Assembly (NCBI GenBank): GCA_009733715.1
Contig: WMKJ01000080.1
Location: forward strand, 1-60,954
Direction of reading: 5' to 3'
Length of the DNA: 60,954 nucleotides
Source of the DNA: Herpomyces periplanetae
Lineage: Eukaryota; Ascomycota; Laboulbeniomycetes; Herpomycetales; Herpomycetaceae
The notes below the pieces were generated by a model that made no database searches, was not told where the DNA came from, and saw only the letters and a program-made list of their open reading frames with translations. The number at the start of each line of letters is the position of its first letter. Positions within the stretch are counted from its first letter, which is position 1. This document shows positions 1-12,071 of the stretch, one piece after another. The translations under genes and the position numbers were made by a program.

Positions 1-3000
1 AGACTAGGATTAGTTATTAATCGGTGGCTTAGCTGAATTTACCACTTTCCGGCGAATTTTCAGGGTCAACGATCCGAGATGCCGATTCCGTTAAAATTCC
101 GGGTCGGGGAAATTCCCTTTGTCCTGCCCGATCGCCTTTTTTGTCCTTTCCTGCTGCTGCAAAACCCCTTTCCGAATGTTACAAATAGAAACTCTTTTCC
201 AGGAATTTAAACGGCAGAAAATTCAGGGAACGTGGCGTTTATTGTATTTTAAAGTTACTTAACCTCTTCGTAACAACTTTTAGCATAAAGGCAACTGACT
301 CTGTGGAAGTGGATTTTGTAATGCATTGGATGAACTATTCAACCGACAGGACAACTTGTCATGGGCATGAGTAGAACAAATAAGTGTCGTAAGGATTTCA
401 TTACTGAAGGTTACCGTTTTTGGCTAATCTTAATTATATAGACTTCATTTATATCTGTTCTAAGACAGTTTGGTTTTCCTTGCAAATAGTTCTGGGAAAT
501 TTCACCTGATGCAGAAATTTAGTCGGTGATTGATTTTAATATACCAATGCTGTAAAGGATTGAGTTGATAGGGAATGTTTGATAATGAGCAACCTGAAAT
601 GTGAATTTTAGAACGAAGTGGGTAGGAATGCCTCCAAGTTTGTAATTTTCAACTGAGTGGCTAGTCAGGGAGTATGAACATCGACTTTACAGAATTGAAC
701 GATAGACAACTCAATCTCAACAAACCGAGAGGGTGTATTTCTCTGAATTGCTGAATAAATGCATGTAGTTTATTGCTCCTCAGCTTTATTGATAAGCTGG
801 TTCGAAGAATTTTTGTATGTATTTGTGATGCGCGGGGATTGATTGTTTTCGTAAACTTAGCAGTGCAGTATGATAAGAGTATGGGTATAAGAATAGGCTT
901 TAACATATATCTATTGTAGAAACATGATGACCCACTGTTTACTCAGTCCAGGCGAAAGTTAAAGAAATTTTAGCAAGCTTACGAACAATTTATTTTAATA
1001 ATGATCAGTTTTCAGTAATTCTTTGTATTACTGGATATTGTAGTAGAGGCAGTGAAAAATAACTTGGAGTTGGGTAGTTTCCTACGAGATTATCACGTAA
1101 ATGAACAATAAAACCAAAGCGAAAGTTTGGCTAAAGAGTATTAAAGGTTTTGTTGATAAAATATTGAATAAACGGAATGTTAGTGTTAACATTATCTATT
1201 ATATTATAAAGTTAAACACACTTGATTAATTCAACTTATGCAAAGATCGTCCCAGAGAAGGTTATTTCTCGTGTATGATATACATTTGTTAAGCTATTGG
1301 AACTCTGAAATCAATATCATAAATGGTCCGTCGTTGTCGAAAACGGGCACTACTATTCTCATACTGATTAACATATTTGTGTTTTTTAATATTACAAACA
1401 GAGATCAAAATGTCTGCAGGATAATATACTAAGTTTATAGTTTCTGTCGACTGTACATATTTTAAATAGCCTTTCTGTAGATTATTATTTGAGAATATTA
1501 CGAAAAACCCGTATGGAGGTTGTGCAGGTAGAACAGTATGAATGGTCGGATCTAGTGAAAATATGTGTGGTAACGTTCGCAGAAATGTTTCTCGCAGTCT
1601 CAGGATACCCATGTCGTTTGTTTCCCCTTTAACAACATATTAGAAGTTATTCCAAAGATAAAACATGTTCTTAACGGTTAACAACTCATTTCGCCCTTAC
1701 AGAAATATTCATTTCCATGTTCTTTGAAAGAAATGACACATCGACCCGAAATGTCACATCTTAGAGTCCATGTTATAACCTCACAAAAGTCTTTTGAAAA
1801 ATCCTAGATAAACTGCATGAGCTACAGCGTTTTGTCACGTTAATACCACAAGTAACTATACTGCATACCGGGTTTACCACTACTAATTCCTTTAAATACC
1901 CCAATTCATGATTTATTGAGCATAATGAATACGGAACCCATCGGTTATTTATAAAAACGAGAACAGTAAGATTGATTTTTGAAGTAGTCCACAAACCTGC
2001 AACAAAAGACAAGCTTAACAATGCTACAAGTACAACCCAAAAAGGATACATAAGTATAAAATAATTAAGGTTACCTAACTGGTACTTGGTATCAGCTATG
2101 GTGATGTGTACCTTAATAACGAAGACGAAAGAAATGAATATTTTAAAAGGACTAGAGTTACTACTAGCACATATATAAACACAAATTAGAGATAACCCAT
2201 CAAAACTTGTTAGGATTAACATGAAAAATCATATTTTATCCTATCACAATACGATGCAGAAGTTTTCTTGTGTATTAAATGGAAAATTTAATGCAAGCTG
2301 TTCCAAACTAATATAATTTTGTAAAAGTCAATGCTGAAAATGGCTATATGTCCAAGAATAGGCATAAATGTAGAAGTCAAAACGGGTGTCACTAGATCAA
2401 TTTTTCGTAAAAAAAGTCCTGAGATTATTTGAAAATTTAACTCATTTTAGGTTTATGCGTTACAAATTTTGTGACAAAAAATTAGTCGAAATGGACATGA
2501 ATCATGATGTGTTTTTCCGAATGGAAAGCTACTGAAGAGAATTTTTAGTAAAGAAAAAGTCTGTAACCTTTTTAGTTGGACTAAAATGAAGGCGAACTGT
2601 TGCTATGAAAAAAGAAAATTTCATAGTTAGATTTAATAAATATCGACAATGATAGAAAGATTTGACTAAACAACTGCAATTTGATTGGCAATTAAAGTGC
2701 GAAATCAGCAAATTTTAAATTACCCTCGACCTATCTCAAGAAAGCCGAAATGTTGATTATTTGTGCAGATACTCATTCAAGCAATATAAGTGAAGCAAAG
2801 TCCATTGAACGAGAACCGGCGAATATTCTGAGCCCATACAAAGTTATTTGCTTAAAAATAATGAAAATGCCTTAATAAATCCTGAGTTCATTGATTATGG
2901 TAACCAACCAAAACTTAGGTTAAAATGATTGTTTTGGCAATACAGCCAACCGTTCAAAGCCTAAATCTACCCTCTTACACCGAGATGACAGCCCAGATAG

Positions 3001-4183
3001 CGATTCATTCTCCAATCATTCAAGCAATAATCATTTAATGTAGACTCTCGTTCCAATATATGATTTTAAATATCTCATTTGTTCGTATTATCAGAAGTGT
3101 GGATCTTATGGTGAAATTCACACTTGAAAATATAATGAGAAATACGAACAGTCAGAACCTTTTCGCCAATTAGTCGATGTCTTGTGCATTTTAAGTGAAC
3201 AAACAACATTTGTTCTTTAATTGTTGATTTAACACGTTCGACTTTACCAAGTATACTTGAAATCTACTTGAATTGTTAATACAAGATCATGTCGGAAATG
3301 TCGCAATACGTAGATTGTAATATTTTCCTTATTCATGATCATTGATAATTATTTTATACTTCAAATATCGAAGTATTAAGAATATCGAGGTGATTGATTG
3401 GAACTTTGTCGCTCAAACTTGACATTCCAAATTTTGTATTGAATTAACTGTATACACACTCTGGCTCAGTTGGCCTATGTCCCCAAAATGAATGCTAATC
3501 AGCGACGCAAAGTTTTAGATAAATATCGTAATGTTCTGACGTGGAAAACCCTGGATAAATAGAAGCAAGTCATCAACAATAATAATGCTTAACATAATTT
3601 ACTGATGACAGGCGTTCATGTGTCCAGTAAAGGTAAATGGTCGGGCATCGTTATCCCTTCACTAAGATTATCACACTGTACGGGGAACCGATAAATGATT
3701 TTACCCATTTACAAGATTAAAATATCCTTCTCAACTATTAAAATATATTTCAAAATAACTTTACAAACCTAAGATTCATTAGTTGATTGGACTCCAATGT
3801 AAAATGTCAATTAACATTACCGCAGGATGTGTGAATATTAGACATAATTGCCCAATGAGGATAACAGATGATTTGAACCAGCATGGTGTACAATGTTCAC
3901 GGAAAAAGGTACAAAGAATGAATCCGTACAACTTTCCACTGGTTTAAGCGCGCTCCAGTCCGGACAGGTCAATCATAAATTATGATTTTGGGGATGGATT
4001 TAAGGAAAAAGGCCTCAATGATCAAGCAATGTTCCCTAGAATGAATCTTAGGGATAAAATAGCTCCATGAATGATTTCAAGCCACAAAATAAACCCAGAT
4101 TGGATAAAAGTAAGAGTGATGAAGGAATAATTAAAACAAAACAACGCTCACTAAACCGTACTAAAGATCACACAAGGTCATAT
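1..4183. other. No recognisable gene (4.2 kb)
   Basis: I find no conserved protein motif on either strand. The longest open stretches (minus strand at 1289-1612 and 1773-2222) are AT-rich, hydrophobic by composition and lack a convincing start or splice context. The first 150 bases are more GC-rich than the rest and could be promoter sequence of a gene lying outside the window. There is no tRNA: a box-A-like TGGCTCAGTTGG near 3463 has no box B behind it. The 3' part presumably contains the 3' untranslated region of the minus-strand Mdv1-like gene. Confidence 0.5.
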
Positions 4184-6517
4184 TTAACAAGACCAAACAC
4201 CAACGTATCCATTCTTGCGCCCTTCAATCATGAATCCATCTTTTAAACGAACCCTCTCAATTTCAGCAACTGATTCTTTAGTCTCCCCCTCATAAATACT
4301 ACTCCCACTTCCCGACCCAAAACTCCAATGTCGGCCTGTTGCTTTATCATACACACGAATCTCTGGTTCACCTGTGGCAACGACAATTTTTCGAGGATCT
4401 AATGTCAAGTTCAAAATAGGCATTTCATATGCAAATGCATCGTGAATGTTTCCTGTACGTAAATCCCATATCTTTCGTGAAAAATTAGTCACGATAATGT
4501 TAGCACAGCTTATTTCTTGCTTTGTTTTACGATAAAACGTAGTGTAGACTTACCCGAACACTCTTATCAAGACTTCCAGTTACAATGTGAATATCATCGA
4601 ACTGCAGGGCTGTAACTGGTCCTGTATGTCCAATCAAACTTCGATGTACTTGACCACTCCGTAAATCCCATAAACGAACTACTCCATCGGCCGTGCCACA
4701 TGCAAGGGCAGATTCAAAGCATTTGACAGCCCCCACAAAATCCGCTGTGGTCTCAACTGTCTTGCCAACCCATTGCCATTGGCCACCTGTACCACCAGTT
4801 AAAGCTGACGCTTGGGCAGCCGCCCATAAAACATCGAGGGTTTGAATGCATCGGCCCGTGTTTAAATCCCACTGGCGTATGGTTTTATCGGCTGATCCAG
4901 AGACGAGAACATCACCACGAAAATCCAACGCTGTTATTTCAGCTACATGAGCTTCGAGAGAATATATTAAACATTCTCGCAAGCTTGAAGACGGTGGAGT
5001 TACAAATGAAGCATCACTGAAATCACCTGACGATTCATTGTCAGTAGAGCTATCTACAACATCATTTTTACGGGTTAAATTTTCATATGCTTTTCTTGTC
5101 ATCCCCGATGAAAATGACGAATAGTCCACTTTATCCAAATTCCAAACTTTCACGGAAGCGTCCATCGAGCCGGTAGCCACAATATGATCTTCAACTTGGA
5201 GACAACGCACTGATGAATAGTGCCCTTCTAAATAGCCTAAACATCGGCCTAAATTGAGATCCCAGACCTTTACTGTATCATCCAATGCAGCAGTTATCAT
5301 AGTCCCAAACGGTATATCAAAGTCTAGAGCTGTAATGAAATCATCATGGGTCTTCATGGTCTTAATAAGTGTGCCCGGGTCCAGATGTTCATGTAAGACA
5401 GGCATAGAAGCCCTACGATTATTCCTGCGTTTATAACCACTTAATACCCCACAAGAGTCGGGATCTGGAGTGTGGGAAATACTATTGGACTTGGACTCGT
5501 CGGGCTTGTTTATTACTGGTCGCTTTTTTAAAAAAATTTCCGAATTGGGTGTATTGGTTGCCATAAATGTACCATTGTCGTGAATTGAAGTATCTGTTTT
5601 ATCAAAAAGTTCAAGATTTTCAAACTTTTCACTAGACTCTTGTACTAACTGTTCAAGAGCAGTTTCTTCCTTTTCTAACTCGGCCAATTGACTGAGGACA
5701 GCTTTACGTGAGGCGTTAAGAAGTTGATAACTTCGGTCAATGTCCTTAATCTCAGTGGTACACAAACTTTTCCGTAGTTTCAATACTTTTAGTCTTTGCT
5801 TCATATCATCTGAATCGAAACTTTTGCTCTCAACTAATAGGGGACCTATTTCGGAACATTTGGATAGCTTAAAATCAACACCAACCGATGTAATTCGAGA
5901 CTTCCCATCGGGTGTAATACGCTTTGGACAATGATCCAAATTTTTAAGTGAAATTTTAAATCCATCGAAAAGTGAATAAGTTATCTCACGCGGTGGTATA
6001 GACCTTAACAAATCTTCAGTAAGTGAAAGGAAAGCATTGGCACCAGACCCGGGTGTATAACGCGATAAACCTAATAAACTCCATGGTCTGGACGTAATTA
6101 AATTGAATATAGACTTGGGTTGACTAGAGTTTCCAAGTCCTCGATGAACACGGGATAAAGCGCCCTTATATCTAACACTGCAGTCGTGTCGACGGTGATC
6201 CCCTTGGGATTTAAACTTTCTTTGGGAATGGGAAGAATGGTTTTTCTAAGAATTAAATAAATATTTATTTAAAAGTATACGTTAGTAAATAATCTGATAA
6301 TTGGATGAAAGGTGAATAAATATTTCAAAATTATGACCTTCACACCAACCGTTTTAATTATATCTGTTTTTTCTCTTTTAGACAAATTATACTCTCTGGG
6401 CAAAGAGTCTTGTACGGTTTCGGCTCTTTTAGTCGAAAATTCCAGAGAACTTTTGCCCGTACCACTATTCATAGTTTCATGAAATCCATGCCCAATATAT
6501 CGAGAACTCGTAGCCAT
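4184..6517 (-). CDS. MDV1: Mdv1/Caf4-like WD40 mitochondrial division protein
   Basis: Likely the adaptor that recruits the dynamin Dnm1 to Fis1 on the mitochondrial outer membrane. The model has three exons: about 6338-6517, 4554-6245 and 4471-4184, giving about 719 residues, close to yeast Mdv1 (714). The middle exon has a charged Leu/Glu-rich coiled coil at about residues 160-230, then a Ser/Thr-rich linker, then WD40 repeats with clear blades (KTMKTHDDFITALDFD, DDTVKVWDLNLGRCLGYLEG, SADKTIRQWDLNTGRCIQ). The 82-nt intron at 4472-4553 splits the blade SVR/IWDLRTGN exactly in phase 0, which supports the join. The first donor is ambiguous (GTCATA at 6337 or GTTGGT at 6349); both keep the frame. 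ATG at 6517 is the first in the exon. Mdv1 and Caf4 are paralogues in yeast; I cannot tell which this is. Confidence 0.85.
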
Positions 6518-7576
6518 AAACGTATTAAATATATATTAAAATGTCCTCCAATCTACTTATTAGCCTTACCTACTGCGCTCAATCGCGATATTTTGTCGAT
6601 TTTGCGCGCCGAAACACGATTTCCACGTGAAAATATTGCCAAGACACCCATATCACGTGATAACCATGGGCGGGGCAGCTCGGCCGGATTAACTAGATTG
6701 GTATGGGTTTAGGGTTAAAGAGTTCTGAGAAAGGTTAATTGGAAAAATGTGTATAGGGAATGTGATTGGTGGTTAAATGAGTTTAGTTTAATGGGAATTC
6801 AAAGTTTCTACAAAGTGTCGGGGTGAGTTGGATATTTAGGTAATGCTGATGTCAGTATACATCTTTAATAATTCATCTGATTGTCTAAAGTGAATAAATA
6901 TATTAATGAAGTGAAATGTGTATGGCTAAATGGTGATTTATTAAGAAATTACATTAAATGAGACTAAAAAATTTCAAAACTCAAACAGACGTAACAAGTG
7001 CTTCATATAATGGATATTCAAAGTAAACGGTTAATTTGGAATTGATAGGGGAAAAATTTTATCAAGGAAAGTTTAAAAGAATTTATAAAAGGCTTAATGA
7101 ATAGTTCAGACTCATTTAATAAAATGTACAAACTTAAGACAAGTTGTGGGAAGTATTAGACAAAAATGGCAAACTTAGCGGAATGATCGAATATTCTATT
7201 AAACATGATCCACACGTCAAGGGAGACAGAAGCTGCAAACAAATATTCGAACATAATTGAGAAATTATATGAAATAGATGAAGGGAGATTTTTTTCATTA
7301 TCCACGATGATAAAAAGTGAAACGGAATGTTATAGGAAATGGCTCATATTAAAGTAAAATTTTCCCACATGAAAATTTCTCCATGTCGAGTTAAACGGCT
7401 TAACCAACCCAGGCAAACAACTCGAAGATCTGTACACTTGGATAAAAATTGCGTGCAGATCTGTTCATCATGAAAAGTCACTGGTTATGAAGCATATACG
7501 CAAGTTAGATTGATGGCAGACAGCAAAGTTAACCCGAGTAAAAGATCAATTATAGCAAGTGGTGTAGCGCATGGAT
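6518..7576. other. Intergenic, Mdv1-like promoter side
   Basis: No gene seen. The 5' flank of the Mdv1-like gene holds CACGTG at 6624-6629 and the full palindrome TCACGTGA at 6653-6660, about 110 and 140 bp upstream of its ATG, followed by a short GC-rich run. The remainder is AT-rich and should contain the 3' untranslated region of the HAD hydrolase gene. Confidence 0.5.
6653..6660. promoter_or_regulatory. TCACGTGA palindrome, Mdv1-like promoter
   Basis: One of nine copies in the window (see findings), 136 bp upstream of the Mdv1-like ATG, with a second CACGTG core at 6624. E-box of the class bound by bHLH factors such as Cbf1. Confidence 0.5.
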
Positions 7577-8588
7577 TTACGTTCTCATTATCATGGTATT
7601 CAATATTGATCGAAAGCATGAATCAAAATCAGTCCAATCATGCATTATAGTGAGAGCTCCATATTCGCGAAAGGTAGTTGATGTATCTTTTCCATCATTT
7701 GATGAATAGGCCCCAGTATAGCCAATTGCAGGAATACGAGCATTTCTCGCAGCTAATACACCAACACGAGTTCCCTCAATAGCAACACATTCACTAGGCT
7801 TCACACCTAACTGACTACATGCGTATTTGAATATACTGGGATGTGGTTTACTCGTACCATCAGGAAGCATAGACGAACAAAATATTCGGTCGGGCGGAAA
7901 TAAGTGTAAAAGACCAATTTTACGCAAAGTAGCGTGAACTCGTGGTAAAGCGCTTGATGTTACTATAGCAAGTTTAAAGGAATCTTGCCTATACAAATCA
8001 TCAACGGCCGTGATAGCGTCAGGGCATTCCATAAGCCTATTCTCGATTTCAGCTGTAACGGAATTTAATTCACGAATCGCATAATCACTGATTTCATCAT
8101 TTCGAAGCCAGATATTGAATCGTAGTATCATTATACTGAGAAAACTTTTAAAATTATGACCCGCAAATTCATTGTATAATTCCAAGCTGGTGTAACGGTA
8201 AGGAATCCCTTTCAACGTTAATATTTCATTTGCTAGTTCAGCCCAGATCGGAAATGTGATGTCCCCAGTTAATGCGAGAACGTTATCACAATCGATAAGT
8301 ATAGTATGAATCTAAATTTAAATGATCAACATATTAGAAGAGGTGTCTGGTTAAAATTTAAAAAGTATACATAATAATATACATCGCTGGGTAATAAACT
8401 TTCTTCACTCCACCTTAAACAAGCGGTAAAATATTTTTACTGTTAAAACTAACTTTATTTTTAAAGGAATCTTTGGTTAACTCGTGCGAAGGTTCAAGTG
8501 TTGAGTTGTTCGTATGATTTATGTTGAAATTTGCATTTCCGTGCAAAGATGTTTCGGTGATTGAGCCTTGGGATATTCGGTCCATCAT
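7577..8588 (-). CDS. HAD-superfamily hydrolase
   Basis: Probable haloacid-dehalogenase-type phosphatase, 289 residues. Two exons: 8454-8588 and 7577-8311, joined in phase 0 by a GTTAGT donor and a TTTAG acceptor. The join is needed to carry motif I, LIDCDNVLALT (nucleophile Asp in DCDN), which lies at the start of exon 2. Motif II is the Ser/Thr of AIVTSSALP, motif III the Lys of SKPHPSIF, and motif IV is EGTRVGV in place of the usual ED/DD pair, so one metal-binding acid is changed. The cap is the helical C1 type between motifs I and II. ATG 8588 is the first in-frame ATG after an upstream stop. The first exon is polar and unconserved-looking, so it is less certain than the rest. The substrate cannot be inferred. 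Confidence 0.72.
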
Positions 8589-9139
8589 ACAAGGTAGATA
8601 AATTTCCCAATTCAATAAATTGTCAATTTTTAAATTTTATGAATTAACTTTTAAAATTACTTTACCAAAACTTTTCATTAATCAATCAATCACTTCACAA
8701 TCTTCTTCCAGGCCTTTTCATCCCCAAAATTACCCAATGTGAACACCCCTTCACGTGATTCATGCTACATAAGGCATGTGACACGGTTGGTATACGCAGT
8801 CGAGTGTATAGAGTGTTAGTAATAATGACGTATGAATAGTGGATTGCTTGGGGGAGAAGCTTGTATGAAAGTGGAAATGGTTAAGGATACAGAATTTATA
8901 TTATGGGTGAAATTGATTAGAAAATTTACAAAGGGAGAATGTACGGATAAATGGAATTTAGGCTGTAAAAGAGATTGTTTCAATGGACTCCAAGTATGCT
9001 AATATACGAACAAAAATTTACACGGGCTGCTCTATGAAGAGTGTTACTGATAACATATCGTGAATGAGTCCAAACCAAACAAAAATGGATATACCAATCC
9101 TAAGCGTAACTATACAAGAAGGGGTATAGATTGATAGAA
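8589..9139. other. Intergenic between HAD gene and VPS27
   Basis: No gene seen. TCACGTGA lies at 8751-8758, about 165 bp upstream of the HAD start codon, and AATGACGTA (bZIP-like) lies near 8823. The rest would be 3' flank of VPS27. Confidence 0.5.
8751..8758. promoter_or_regulatory. TCACGTGA palindrome, HAD promoter
   Basis: 163 bp upstream of the HAD hydrolase ATG. Confidence 0.5.
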
Positions 9140-10921
9140 TTAGAGATCAATTAATGGCTCATCTATCAGGGTAGAAGAGTTAATTTCACAAGATGAATGA
9201 TTTTCGGAAACTTGGTTTGAATGTGAAGTTGATAAATCGGTGTAGGTCGGCACTGTGGTTGGGATATTTTTTGTCGAGGTATACGTCAGAGACTGACTAT
9301 TGGGTGTAATGGTTGGTGTGGCGGCCGAAGAATGTATAGGATAAGGAGTTTGATAGAATGATGCAGCATCTGCCGGTAAATTCACCGCAGGATTAGATTT
9401 CACGGGAACTTGTCCAAGTGTATTGCGAAATTTGTCCTCTAGTAAACGTTCGTAATTTTGAACAACCAGAGTTAATTTAATGTGAAGACCCAATAGTTGT
9501 GCTTTTCCCCCATTTTATCCACGAAAAATTAGTCATTTTATCTTATTTATAATACTGTTCAATCAATGCTTAACTTACAATATTTTCGAAGAATTTCACC
9601 ACTAGTTCGTACTAACTTGGGCTTAAGTCGTTCGACTACTTCATATAATTCTTGAAGTTGTGGTTCACATAAAACATTCCGTGTAGGCTGATTTCGTTGT
9701 CTTTCGACAAGCGTGTAGAAAAGATTAATGGTTTCCATTTCAGCCGGTGTTAACTCAACATCGTTAGCGGGTAACAATGGCGCAGACGGTCGAAAAATTT
9801 TTGGGTTAATCGAAAACGCCGGAACTGGGTTAGATACAGCTGGTTCAACTGGCTTTTTGTCGAATTCAGCTAATGATGCAGCAATTGCTAATTTCATTTC
9901 ATCATCAAAATCATCATCTCCAATCTTGTCTCCATTGGCCGGTTGATTGTCCACTGAATTGAAGGTTAACGAATTGCTGCTGGTTAATTCCGTGTGATAA
10001 TTTTTTCTGAATTGATTTGATTTAGTGTCCTCTATGCTCAATTCTAAAGCCCTTTTTAAATCCAGCTTAAAGGAATCGGAATCTTCATCGTCATCTATGG
10101 TAGATACTGTCGGTTTAGAAGTCGAAGATGGATTTACTGCTAGCGTGGATTTAACTCGATTTGTAAGCTTATCGTAGCAACCGTCGTCGACCCGAACGGG
10201 ATCCTTAATTCCAAGATGGGGTAAGGGTAAAATTTTGCTCGAGCAGAGTTTACAAAATACGCAACCACAATTTCGGCAGTGGTGTTTTCGGACAGTGAAT
10301 GTAAAAGGTGTTCGGCATTTCATGCAAACCTCCGAGTCAACCCAGTCTGGGGGCTATACATAATGTTAACATTACAAAGTTTTAACTTGACGAATTTACC
10401 ATTAAAAAGGGTATAAAGAGTTGAGTACTGACCGCACTACTGTCAAATAAACTTGAAGTGACTTCACGGGCCGGTGGAAACTTGAAATTTTCCTTCCGTA
10501 ATATAGAATATACATCATTTATGTATGATAAGTTCGAATTGCTTTTTGCTGCATACGACCAAATCTGTATTAATTCCAGTATTTTGTCCTTAACTTCTTG
10601 ATTAATAGCAACAGATCCTTCAGCCTTAAGGAGAGAAACAAGATTATCCATAAACTCTCGAGAAGCTATCTCAACAAAAAAATGTGTACCTCCATTCTTC
10701 ACACAGGTATCGATTAAATTTAACGCAGCCAGCTGAACATTTGGATTCTTGTTATCTAATCGACGTTTCATGGAGCGCATTGCATCTTTTGCCGGCACAG
10801 CACGACATCTAACCGTATCCGATATCTCTAAATTCAAGGCAATATCTTCCAAACTTGACGAAGTAGCTCTGGCAATCTGTCCATCAAGCGCGGCACCCGC
10901 CGATGAGAACCAGCTTGTCAT
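9140..10921 (-). CDS. VPS27: Vps27-like ESCRT-0 subunit (VHS-FYVE-UIM)
   Basis: ESCRT-0 protein that binds PI3P and ubiquitinated cargo on endosomes and starts multivesicular body sorting. Three exons (10433-10921, 9579-10353, 9140-9501), 541 residues. Exon 1 is a VHS domain ([36 protein letters not shown]). Exon 2 opens with the FYVE domain: [17 protein letters not shown] followed by RKHHCRNCG and the remaining Cys pairs. Two ubiquitin-interacting motifs follow ([13 protein letters not shown] and [14 protein letters not shown]). A helical GAT-like segment precedes the low-complexity tail, which ends IDEPLIDL, a clathrin-box-like terminus. Introns at 10354-10432 (79 nt) and 9502-9578 (77 nt) keep phase. 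Yeast Vps27 is somewhat longer (622 residues), the difference lying in the tail. Confidence 0.93.
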
Positions 10922-12071
10922 TCTTCACTCAAAACACTAGGATCAGTCAAATTTAAATAAAATCCGAAGTTATCTATAATAATAACAAAGGATTTTAAAA
11001 GTCCAAGTTAATATTAACTCGAAAGATCTTAAATTCTTCCACCTAAGTCCTGTCTGTCACTTGATATTAACTAGTTAACTGAATCCACTACCACTAAGAA
11101 CCCAACCCTTTCCCACTTGCCACAGCACTCAGCCACGCCACCCTCCCAAATCAGCTGGATAGTCAGGGTAACCAAGCTACAAGTGGCAGTGCACTTGTTT
11201 AGGAGTTATTGAACTTTGGTTGGGACGTGTTAGATGAGAGAAATGATTTAAAGGAAAAGGTTAAATGATGATGATGGTGAAAATTGAAATTAAATTGGTG
11301 AATGATTAGATGGAGTTATAATATAAGGTGGTATGTTGGTATTTATTCATTCAAAAGATTGAGATAGACGAACTTTAGGGGAAATAATCAGTCTAAATTG
11401 GACCAGTGAAAGTGTACACAAATGTATAGTTTATGAAACAGATTAGATATTTGCCCAAGATCAAAAAATGGGAGACTCATACTCTTCGAAATGTTGTTAG
11501 TGTAGCTTTAATTTCATTCGAATAATAAAAACTTTGAAAGATTTTGAAAATTTACACTTACTAAATACTATGAAGAATTATTCGACTCAAGTACACATAC
11601 AATTCTCTGGAGAGAAAAGGTATAAACAGTAATCAAAATTTTTTTATACACTTATGAAGACTCTTCACCACAATACTTAATTCCATTCGATATTAAATTT
11701 AGTCTTTTAAAAGTGTTACTTTACTAAACAAATCAAGCAAAGACGAATAAATTTCCCTTCTCCCCTCCTTCATAACATCTCACACTTTCAGCTCCATTAC
11801 ATCACCATCAATAACTTCATGACTATTTAAGCACGTGATATTACTCGTTAAACCCACAAGTCGGCGGAGGGCGAGAATTGCGGCAATGAGAGTAGTTGGT
11901 AAATTTATGATTGACTGGTGTGTATACGACAAAAAAGATTAAAGATATAATCAAAACTGATTAATTAAGTAGATTTGAACTTATAATTTTTGTTAAATTT
12001 TCAAATATACTCTTCACTTGGGCATAATTTTTACAATTCGCTCCAAGTTTTTAAATAAACACTTTTACACC
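10922..12071. other. Divergent promoter region, VPS27 and C9-methyltransferase
   Basis: No gene seen. This 1.15 kb separates two divergent genes. It holds a GC-richer patch near 11110-11200 with CCACGCCACC, and CACGTG at 11832-11837, about 240 bp upstream of the methyltransferase ATG. Confidence 0.5.

Noticed and set aside
1289-2222. Minus-strand frames of 107 and 149 codons
   Set aside because: No recognised motif, non-ATG or weak starts, no flanking splice signals that join them to anything.
3463-3474. tRNA gene suggested by a box-A-like TGGCTCAGTTGG
   Set aside because: No box B (GGTTCGANTCC-like) within 100 bp and no acceptor stem can be drawn.
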